A stretch of DNA of 64,000 nt, from the NCBI RefSeq assembly GCF_003201195.1, contig NZ_QICQ01000007.1:29585-93584 (forward strand). The letters are read 5' to 3'. Each line of letters begins with the position of its first letter. The stretch's first letter is position 1. Positions 57,487 to 64,000 of this stretch are shown here, piece by piece. The notes beneath the pieces were generated by a model. It searched no databases, was not told the origin of the DNA, and was given only the letters and a program-made list of their open reading frames with translations. This DNA is from Nitrosomonas eutropha. Lineage in GTDB: Bacteria > Pseudomonadota > Gammaproteobacteria > Burkholderiales > Nitrosomonadaceae. Position numbers and translations under genes: made by a program.

Positions 57487-58560
57487 ATGCGACTAGATCC
57501 GAAGCCTGTGACCAGTCAACCTGGTGAAGGTGTTGCCTCTCTGTATGTTGTGCTGGGGGATGAGTTACTGTTGGTCACGGAAGCAACCGACCGGATTCGT
57601 GCCCATGCCAAAGATCAGGGTTACATTGCGCGTGAAATCTTTACGATTGATCAGCGATTTGAATGGATAAACCTGTTTCATTGGGGACGTCAATCCTCCC
57701 TGTTCAGCGAACGTCGCATACTTGATTTACGTATTCCATCCGGTAAACCGGGCAGGGAAGGCAGTATGATTATCGAAAAATTTTGTCAGCATCTGCCGCG
57801 CGATACCGTGACCATTGTGACGTTACCGGAAATTGATAAACAGGGACGTGCCAGCAAGTGGTTCAAGGCATTCGAACGTACCGGCCGGATCACCGAAATA
57901 AAACCGGTCAGGCGTGATCAGTTGCCCCACTGGATCAAACAGCGTCTTGGGCAGCAGAAGCAAACAACGGATCGGGATACATTGCAATTCTTTGCGGATA
58001 AGGTTGAAGGTAATCTGCTGGCAGCTCATCAGGAAATAAAAAAGCTGGGATTACTCTATCCTGTCGGTAAATTAACTTTTGAGCAGATCAGGAATGCCAT
58101 TCTGGATGTTACACGCTTTGATGTGCTGCAGCTGCCGGAAGCTATGCTGACAGCCGATATGGTACGTTATAACCGTATTCTGGAGGGGTTGCAGGGGGAG
58201 GGGGTAGCTCCGCCACTGATACTGGCTATTTTGTCAGAGCAGATTCGTTTGCTGATAAAAATCCACCTGACCAAGAACTCCAGTCGGGGTATGACGCTGG
58301 AACAAGCCATGGCAGCATTGCGCGTGTGGCCTTCAAGGCAAAAACTGATTGCAGGTATCTTTCACCGTACTCACTATCAATTGCTGGTGCGGGCTTTGCT
58401 GCAGGCGGCTGCCATTGATCGAATGATCAAGGGAGTCACGAAAGGAGATATCTGGGAAGCGCTTTTAAAGCTCGGGATGTATTTTGCTGTTGATGACAAT
58501 CGTTGTAAGGCAATCGAAAGGAATAGTTTTCTATTTACGATCAACTTATCTCTAAAATAA
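57487..58560 (+). CDS. holA: DNA polymerase III delta subunit
   Basis: A 357-residue clamp-loader subunit opening the beta sliding clamp. Typical parts are LYVVLGDELLLVTEATDRIR near the start, LPEIDKQGRASKWFKAFERT and FFADKVEGNLLAAHQEIKKL. It is slightly longer than usual at the C terminus. It starts 14 bases after lptE. Confidence 0.93.
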   Translation: MRLDPKPVTSQPGEGVASLYVVLGDELLLVTEATDRIRAHAKDQGYIAREIFTIDQRFEWINLFHWGRQSSLFSERRILDLRIPSGKPGREGSMIIEKFCQHLPRDTVTIVTLPEIDKQGRASKWFKAFERTGRITEIKPVRRDQLPHWIKQRLGQQKQTTDRDTLQFFADKVEGNLLAAHQEIKKLGLLYPVGKLTFEQIRNAILDVTRFDVLQLPEAMLTADMVRYNRILEGLQGEGVAPPLILAILSEQIRLLIKIHLTKNSSRGMTLEQAMAALRVWPSRQKLIAGIFHRTHYQLLVRALLQAAAIDRMIKGVTKGDIWEALLKLGMYFAVDDNRCKAIERNSFLFTINLSLK

Positions 58561-58977
58561 ATGAAAGTAAAAATTGCATGGCAGGAAGGAGTCAGTTTTC
58601 TCGGACAGGTTGGGAGCGGGCATTCTGTACTCATGGATGGCGCACCGGAAGCAGGCGGGAAAAATCAAGGCCCACGTCCAATGGAAATGATATTGCTTGG
58701 CCTGGGAGGGTGTACCTCCTTTGATGTCGTACATATTTTGCGTAAAGGTCGTCAGGAAATTACCGGATGCCAGGTTGAAGTGGATGCGCAACGTGCAACT
58801 GAAGATCCGAAAGTGTTCACCCATATTCATTTGCATTTCATCATTGCCGGGAGGAACCTGGATTTGCGGCAAGTGGAACGGTCAATCAGTTTATCTGCCG
58901 AAAAATACTGCTCTGCTTCCATGATGCTGAAGGCGACAGTTAACATCACGCACGATTATGAAGTTATTGCTGGTTAA
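58561..58977 (+). CDS. OsmC-family peroxide-reducing-like protein
   Basis: A 138-residue OsmC/YhfA-type protein. The two redox cysteines are in LGLGGCTSFDVVHILRK and AEKYCSASMM, as expected for the family that reduces organic peroxides; the YhfA subgroup has unclear substrates. GPRPMEMILLGLGG is characteristic. Its ATG directly follows the holA stop, so it is co-translated with it. Confidence 0.88.
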   Translation: MKVKIAWQEGVSFLGQVGSGHSVLMDGAPEAGGKNQGPRPMEMILLGLGGCTSFDVVHILRKGRQEITGCQVEVDAQRATEDPKVFTHIHLHFIIAGRNLDLRQVERSISLSAEKYCSASMMLKATVNITHDYEVIAG

Positions 58978-59214
58978 ATAGGCACTTTAAAAATACAGAT
59001 TAAAACAGGATGGGGATATTGATTTTTCCAAACTTTCAATGAGTTCCAAAACGATCTCAAAGTCAGTCTACACGCCGCTTATAAATTTCTGGACAATAAA
59101 TTTTTATTCTGATAATAATAGCGAGCGCTGGTTTTTCGGGAACGAAGGCCAGGCAGAAAAAGTGTAGAGAAAGACACTATATTATTTTTAAATAGCTATA
59201 GGGAGATAGGGAAA

Positions 59215-59385
59215 ATGAAACTCTTACATATACTGATTGCCGCAATGATTACAGCTGTTACTTTGACTGGATGTCTTGATACGGATAAACCCGCCAACTA
59301 TCCACCCAGCATGTCAATGGAACGTGATTCCATGCCTGACAATGTAGATAAGTCTGAACCTAAGACAGAACAAAACAAAAATTGA
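59215..59385 (+). CDS. Small lipoprotein (56 residues)
   Basis: A short gene with ribosome site GGGAGATAGGG before the ATG. The signal peptide (LLHILIAAMITAVTLTGC) ends in lipobox LTGC. The mature 38 residues are polar, with NYPPSMSMERDSMPD and a charged end. No family known. A strong terminator follows, so it is likely its own transcript; the 237-base gap upstream holds no other gene. Confidence 0.7.
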   Translation: MKLLHILIAAMITAVTLTGCLDTDKPANYPPSMSMERDSMPDNVDKSEPKTEQNKN

Positions 59386-59411
59386 GAAGAGATATGGTTC
59401 AAATTTTCTAA

Positions 59412-59434
59412 CCGCCCCTCGGGGCGGTTTTTTT
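59412..59434 (+). terminator. Strong terminator behind the small lipoprotein
   Basis: CCGCCCC (59412-59418) pairs with GGGGCGG (59421-59427) around two bases, followed by seven T. It separates the plus-strand block from the minus-strand GGDEF-EAL gene. Confidence 0.9.
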
Positions 59435-59455
59435 ATCCGCATAATTCTTTAATCA

Positions 59456-62410
59456 TTAGCCGTTAGTATCAGGGAAGAGTTTTTCTGCCAAGGTTGGCAT
59501 GCCGATGTAATAGCCCTGTGCAAAATCGACCTCCAGTTTGTCAAGGATGCTCAGTATTTCCTTGTTTTCAACAAATTCTGCAGTGATTTTTTTACCAAAT
59601 CCCTTTGCTACGCTGCACAGTGCACTGACAAGTATCTGATCATCGGGATTGCTCGCCAGGTTACGGATAAACGAGCCATCGATCTTGACCGCATCAACCG
59701 GCAATTCACGAAGATAATAGAAAGAAGAGAACCCCACCCCAAAATCATCCAATACAAAACCACAGCCGAGTTGCTTGAGATCATACAAAAGGCCACGTGT
59801 CCCGGGTAAATTATCCAAGGCAGCTGTTTCTGTTATTTCAAACATTAACAGGCCAGGATCAATCTGGTTAACTGAAAGCGCCTGGCTGATGGTCGGTAAT
59901 AGTTCCGGATCGTTAAAGGCGTGTGCTGACAGGTTAATGGAGAAGCCAATGCGCCTATTTTCTGCTCGATTGATTCTTGCGGCCAATGCAATTGCCTTGT
60001 GCAGCACCAGATGATCGATTTTGTGGATAAGGCCGGTATGTTCTGCTGCACGGATGAATGCTCCAGGAGGATGAATGGTTCCGTCTTCATCCTGCATACG
60101 CAGCAAGACTTCGTAATGATGGGTCATTCCGTCGCGCAAGGTTTGAATGGGCTGCAGATAGAGCAGATAACGATCATGCGCATTGGCGTATTCAATTTTT
60201 TCTTTCCAGTAAACCAGTGTACGCACGCGTTCACGTGATTGATCATCGCTGGAAAACAGATGCCAGGTTCCACGCCCCGTTTCCTTGGCCTGATACATTG
60301 CAAGATCAGCAGCGGCCAGCAAGTCGTGAACATTATTTCCATGTTCGGGAAAGATCGCAATGCCGATACTGGCTGAAATATTGTGTGTTCTGCCATTAAG
60401 TGAAAGTTGTGTTTCACCCAGCCGGGCCAGAATTTTTTTGGCAACTTCAATGGCAGCTCCGGGCATGATTTCAGGCAGGATAACAGCGAATTCATCCCCA
60501 CCCAACCGGGCAGCAATATCAGCCGTACGAACGGTACGGGATAACATGTCAGCGACCATTTTCAACATCGCGTCACCCGCTTGGTGACCACTGGTATCAT
60601 TTACAAACTTGAATCGATCAAGGTCGAAAAACAGCAATGCCCCGGGATGCTGATATCTTTCCGCCCAACTGAGAATCTGTTCCAGTTCTTCACTGAAACG
60701 GCGGCGGTTGTACAGATTTGTCAGTGGATCATGATCAGCAAGCCACGCCAGATGACCCTCCACCCGCTTGTACTCGGTAATGTCGAGTCCAACGGAAAGA
60801 ATCACGGAAGGATCATCCTTGGATTGCCACGTCAGGCGAGAATGGAGCCAGGCAACATTCCGTTTTGAATCATCTTTACATAGTACGATTGCTTCATGCC
60901 GTAACTGATCACGATTTCCCTTACGGATTTCCAGTAAATATACATCCAGATTATATTGCTCACCATCCGGCGCCAACAGCTCCATAAAGTGCTTGCCCTG
61001 CAGCTCCTCTTCGCTGTACCGGGTCAGTATTTCACCGTATGTATTAGTCATGATTATTTTTCCGCTGGCATCCTGTGTCAGGACGACGACTTGTGCCGTA
61101 TCCAGCAGATTCTCAATAAAATCTTTCTCCTTGCTGAGTTCGTCACGTTGTTGAACCAGCATGCGGGTGCGGTAGGCAACTTTTTCCTCCAATTTTTCAA
61201 GCTTATGTGAAAGCGTGAGTGATGCATCGTGCAGAAGATCAATTTCATCATTCAACCGACGCCTTCGCCAGTGCGAGGAAAGAGCGCTGCGGAAACTGCC
61301 GAATCCTCTCCCGGCCAGTAATGGCAGGAGCGATACGATATATTTGAGGCGGGATAGCGGTCTTGAAATCATGCTGAACAAGATGATCTCTGAAAATATC
61401 ATCCCGATCAGCCCGATGACGACAATACGCCAAATGGAATTCTGGATTGCCTGGACGGTATCAGTTACTTCGGTAATGATAACCAGCTGCCCTTGGTCAG
61501 GTATACGGATACCATGCAGCGGGAGCAGCTTGATCTGATAATGTCTGTTATTCCATTCATGTTGGATACCTTGTTCAATTTCTGCAAGATTTGGGTGACT
61601 TTTGGCTACTTTGCTCAGGATGGTGAGATTTTTACCGCTGTTTGTCAGAGCCGTAATGGAGACATTCCATTCAGGTATCCCCATGAAAGCATTGTTATCT
61701 GACAGTATGTTGTTGTGTGTGTTATTCACAGTACGTCCGACAAACAGGCCAATATCAGAATCGGAAGCACGTTTGAAATTCAAAAAAACATCAACCAGAG
61801 AAGAGCCAATAACAATGGCACCCGTTCGTACCCCATCAATCAGCAATGGCTCAATGATATATTGAGTACAGCTTTCAACACAGATCATCAACGTAGCAGG
61901 ATGTTCACGCGTATTGACTTCACGAACATGCTCAAGAATAAGGTTGTCCCGGTATGCATTGGCATCAAAGTTGCCCCACCGTGCAAGCAATGATCCGGAA
62001 GAACTGTAGAAACGAATATCTTCGATATCGCTCTGAATCTGGAACAATGTCCAGTACCGTTCAAAGGTTGTGAGTATTTTCTGTGAGTTAGCTGCTTGCA
62101 GGCTGGCCTTCATCCCTTTTAAGTAGGGAATAACTCTGACGAGTCCGTGTAAACTTTCAGAATTGCGCCCGATTAGGCTTTCTATTTCTCTAGCGTAACG
62201 CTGGTATTGTGTTTCTCTTTGTTGATCAATGCTATCGATCAGGCTGTTGTAGTTGATCATGCTGAACGTGGTTACCACAAGCAGTAAAATCAGGCTACTC
62301 AGCAGGGAAATTTTCCAGCTTAGCCCGATAAATATCCGAAAAAATTTATGGCCAGTATTTTTTAAATCAACTGGCCTCTCGGAGATGGCAGGTTTCACTT
62401 GATCTTGCAT
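59456..62410 (-). CDS. Large membrane PAS-GGDEF-EAL cyclic di-GMP protein
   Basis: A 984-residue sensor. Helix 1 spans about residues 33-52, the periplasmic sensor 53-326, helix 2 327-348, a coiled segment 390-430, a PAS domain 435-555, GGDEF 555-715 and EAL 730-984. GGDEF (637-641) and the feedback site RTAD (628-631) are intact. The EAL motif reads EVL (767-769), a tolerated variant, and the other phosphodiesterase residues are kept (DDFGVGFSSF, KIDGSFIRNL, AEFVEN). It could therefore both make and degrade cyclic di-GMP. Its ATG overlaps the porin stop (TGATG). Confidence 0.92.
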   Translation of the reverse strand: MQDQVKPAISERPVDLKNTGHKFFRIFIGLSWKISLLSSLILLLVVTTFSMINYNSLIDSIDQQRETQYQRYAREIESLIGRNSESLHGLVRVIPYLKGMKASLQAANSQKILTTFERYWTLFQIQSDIEDIRFYSSSGSLLARWGNFDANAYRDNLILEHVREVNTREHPATLMICVESCTQYIIEPLLIDGVRTGAIVIGSSLVDVFLNFKRASDSDIGLFVGRTVNNTHNNILSDNNAFMGIPEWNVSITALTNSGKNLTILSKVAKSHPNLAEIEQGIQHEWNNRHYQIKLLPLHGIRIPDQGQLVIITEVTDTVQAIQNSIWRIVVIGLIGMIFSEIILFSMISRPLSRLKYIVSLLPLLAGRGFGSFRSALSSHWRRRRLNDEIDLLHDASLTLSHKLEKLEEKVAYRTRMLVQQRDELSKEKDFIENLLDTAQVVVLTQDASGKIIMTNTYGEILTRYSEEELQGKHFMELLAPDGEQYNLDVYLLEIRKGNRDQLRHEAIVLCKDDSKRNVAWLHSRLTWQSKDDPSVILSVGLDITEYKRVEGHLAWLADHDPLTNLYNRRRFSEELEQILSWAERYQHPGALLFFDLDRFKFVNDTSGHQAGDAMLKMVADMLSRTVRTADIAARLGGDEFAVILPEIMPGAAIEVAKKILARLGETQLSLNGRTHNISASIGIAIFPEHGNNVHDLLAAADLAMYQAKETGRGTWHLFSSDDQSRERVRTLVYWKEKIEYANAHDRYLLYLQPIQTLRDGMTHHYEVLLRMQDEDGTIHPPGAFIRAAEHTGLIHKIDHLVLHKAIALAARINRAENRRIGFSINLSAHAFNDPELLPTISQALSVNQIDPGLLMFEITETAALDNLPGTRGLLYDLKQLGCGFVLDDFGVGFSSFYYLRELPVDAVKIDGSFIRNLASNPDDQILVSALCSVAKGFGKKITAEFVENKEILSILDKLEVDFAQGYYIGMPTLAEKLFPDTNG

Positions 62411-63636
62411 CAGAACCGATAGGAAATTTGTGCGGCAAACAGATTCCAGTTTTTCTTAGTACTGGTGATATCCGGATTATCCAGTGGAGAAAGCCAGGCA
62501 GTTCCATTGATCCGATGATATTCAGTGCTCAGCATGATGGATGGAGTAATATTCCAGCGTAATCCTACCGTCAAATCTCTGGCGTACTGACTGTATGCCG
62601 GATGGCCGCTTACGGCTGCAAATTTCTTGCCGTTGCGATCTTTTCTGTTGGCGAAAAGCAGATCGTAGCGCAATACAGCTTCCCAGCCTGGAAGGAACCG
62701 GTAGATACCTTGCAGATAGAAGCTATCCCCGGTAGAACTCTGATCAAGTCTGGGGTTGCCAAAACCATGACGGCGAGAATAACGTAACGCATATTCTGAA
62801 GTTATGCTCCAGCGTTCTGCATTGTATTGCGCTGACAGAATCAGGGGAGAGAATCTGAATGAACCCGATTCAAAAATATCATTTTGGCTGGGATCATAGC
62901 CAACATTGAGCTGAGCGCTGCTGACAGCCAGGCGTAGCCGCCCGTCAGGCAGTTCGTAGAGGATACGGCCGATATATGAAAGCCTGCTTTTCAGATATCC
63001 TCGGATCGGGGTTGTATGACCAAAAATAGATGTTTCGGTATCTTTGTCATCTACCTGCGGAAAAGCAGCACCAAGCTGAATGGTAATATTTCCCCAATCT
63101 GTGCGTGATTCTCCGTACAGCTGAGCGCCATCCGAAGCCAGTGCCAGGTTGCGGGTCCGATCAAAATAGATTGATTGAGGTAACAGTATACTTGGCCGGG
63201 TAAAGGGCACATCACGGGTATCGTTATAGAACCCAAACGGATTCTTCATTCTGCCCAGGCGCAAGCCAAGTTCTACCCCGGGCGTATTAATAAAATTGTA
63301 ATCAAGGAAGCCAAAATCAATACGGATGCCACCGTCACTGCCTTCTCCCGCCCTGCGGTGAAGTAACTGTCCGGAGAATTGCAATCTGGGTAGCGGGCGC
63401 AGAGAGGCTGTCACGCCCATTTCCCTGAAATCAAAGCTGCCCGAGTTGTTGCTGTGACCGAAAACATTGTTTCCGGTTGTCTTGATATATCCCTGGCTAA
63501 GGAAACCATGTACCTGCAGCTGCTTCAGAATTTGTACTCCCTGATGCCCATCAGCAAATCCGGATGGTGCGAAAAGAGTCAGAAGTAACCCTGCGATGCT
63601 CAAAAAGGGATTGGTGAAAAATTTTTTGCTATTCAT
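62410..63636 (-). CDS. Outer-membrane porin-like protein
   Basis: A 408-residue protein with a signal peptide (FLSIAGLLLTLFAPSGFADG) and an all-beta mature part ending in aromatic F (NLFAAQISYRF), the usual end of barrel proteins. Strand-like repeats such as LELGLRLGRMKNPFGFYNDT and WSITSEYALRYSRRHG fit a 16-18-strand barrel. It lies between a phosphate-binding-like protein and a cyclic di-GMP enzyme and could import the sensed ligand. The start MNSKKFF overlaps the upstream gene by eight bases. Confidence 0.8.
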   Translation of the reverse strand: MNSKKFFTNPFLSIAGLLLTLFAPSGFADGHQGVQILKQLQVHGFLSQGYIKTTGNNVFGHSNNSGSFDFREMGVTASLRPLPRLQFSGQLLHRRAGEGSDGGIRIDFGFLDYNFINTPGVELGLRLGRMKNPFGFYNDTRDVPFTRPSILLPQSIYFDRTRNLALASDGAQLYGESRTDWGNITIQLGAAFPQVDDKDTETSIFGHTTPIRGYLKSRLSYIGRILYELPDGRLRLAVSSAQLNVGYDPSQNDIFESGSFRFSPLILSAQYNAERWSITSEYALRYSRRHGFGNPRLDQSSTGDSFYLQGIYRFLPGWEAVLRYDLLFANRKDRNGKKFAAVSGHPAYSQYARDLTVGLRWNITPSIMLSTEYHRINGTAWLSPLDNPDITSTKKNWNLFAAQISYRF

Positions 63637-63903
63637 TGATATGAACGACCTGGACACTTCCATCAATCTTGATTTCACTTAAATAACCGATTGATCCCGG
63701 TGTCGTCGCAATTTTTGTACGCATCTCTTCTTCGGAGTACACGACGAGTGGTGCTTGCCCGGTTCCTGAATAGACCAGGCGATCCCATGCGAGGCGTAAT
63801 TGATAGGGGAAGACATTGAGTTTCTTTTTGGCAAATATACCGTGTAACGGCGCATCGTCAGGCAGCACGAAAACCCGGATCGGTACACCGCTTTGCCAGG
63901 TTC
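63629..63903 (-). pseudogene. Phosphate-binding-like periplasmic protein, 5' end lost to an IS element
   Basis: The frame encodes the C-terminal 90 or so residues of a PstS-like small binding protein: TWQSGVPIRVFVLPDDAPLH, AWDRLVYSGTGQAPLVVYS, and TTPGSIGYLSEIKIDGSVQV. The N-terminal part, including the signal peptide, is absent: upstream of TWQSG the frame runs into the IS end, with a stop soon after. The remnant has no start with a ribosome site. It overlaps the porin gene, showing it was the first gene of the porin and GGDEF-EAL operon. Confidence 0.75.
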
Positions 63904-64000
63904 TAAGAGTCTGTTTACAATCTGTTTCTCACCCCTGATAATAAATAGATGAAGAGACCAAAATACGCCAGTGACATCAGCCGAGAGAAGTTTGCCGAGA
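63904..64000 (+). mobile_element. Left end of an IS5-like insertion sequence (partial)
   Basis: The sequence changes near 63904 from the coding remnant to an end that looks like an IS5-family terminus (GAGTCTGTTTACAATCTG at 63907-63924), followed within 50 bases by a transposase start. The element runs off the right border. Exact end and target duplication cannot be fixed from one side. Confidence 0.65.
63949..64000 (+). CDS. IS5-family transposase, first 17 residues
   Basis: The frame reads MKRPKYASDISREKFAE, matching the usual opening of IS5-group transposases (YPSDISREQFE). It begins 45 bases inside the IS end and continues past the window. Whether the gene is intact cannot be seen. Confidence 0.7.
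   Translation, partial: MKRPKYASDISREKFAE

Noticed and set aside
63679..63888. Second minus-strand frame inside the binding-protein remnant
   Set aside because: The other frame matches a known family over its whole length; this one is its shadow.

Overview
The window looks like a betaproteobacterial chromosome, most probably a Nitrosomonas-type ammonia oxidiser. That is an inference from gene content, gene order and protein flavour (ribF-ileS-lspA, queA-tgt-yajC-secD-secF, leuS-lptE-holA, ubiE, a group III truncated haemoglobin); no species marker was checked. It has two parts: a prophage with cargo genes (about 1-32474) and core chromosome (about 32475-64000).

Prophage. Tail, lysis and head genes identify a siphovirus with an HK97/lambda-like plan. 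From left to right: a cargo region mostly on the minus strand (826-5697) with a secreted nuclease, a glycine-zipper protein, a cyanovirin-type lectin and a tight operon of a ClpP/SppA-fold (SDH family) protease with small membrane proteins; a CI-like S24 repressor (5777-6784) diverging from a YdaS/Cro-like gene across a compact operator; a CII-like gene; a RelE/HigA-type toxin-antitoxin pair; a VirE-type primase/helicase followed by an array of 9-bp inverted iterons; small early genes and a Q-like antiterminator; HNH nuclease, terminases, portal, ClpP-type protease and capsid; connector and tail genes, including a lambda-type G/GT frameshift pair; tape measure, tail tip and fibre genes; holins, a probable lysozyme-like protein and nested Rz/Rz1 spanins. 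The right end is marked by the 3' part of a tRNA-Asn gene (32429-32474), which I read as the right attachment site. No integrase and no intact tRNA-Asn lie in the window, so the left end should be to the left of base 1.

The protease/membrane operon starts 79 bp downstream of the repressor gene on the same strand, which is the position of rexAB in lambda. It is therefore likely to be expressed in the lysogen, and it is the best candidate here for an undescribed phage-exclusion or host-modifying system.

Core chromosome. It begins with a non-coding stretch and initiator tRNA-fMet. On the minus strand follow a NUDIX hydrolase, a DUF2914 membrane protein, cbpM-cbpA, a diguanylate cyclase, and an oligopeptide-type permease with its binding protein. 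On the plus strand come the truncated haemoglobin, ribF-ileS-lspA and an agmatinase; then minus-strand ubiE, a DUF971 gene and the secF-secD-yajC-tgt-queA block; then plus-strand leuS-lptE-holA-osmC-like and a small lipoprotein. The right edge carries a minus-strand operon of a phosphate-binding-like protein, a porin and a large GGDEF-EAL protein. The first gene of this operon is cut by an IS5-like element that runs off the window.
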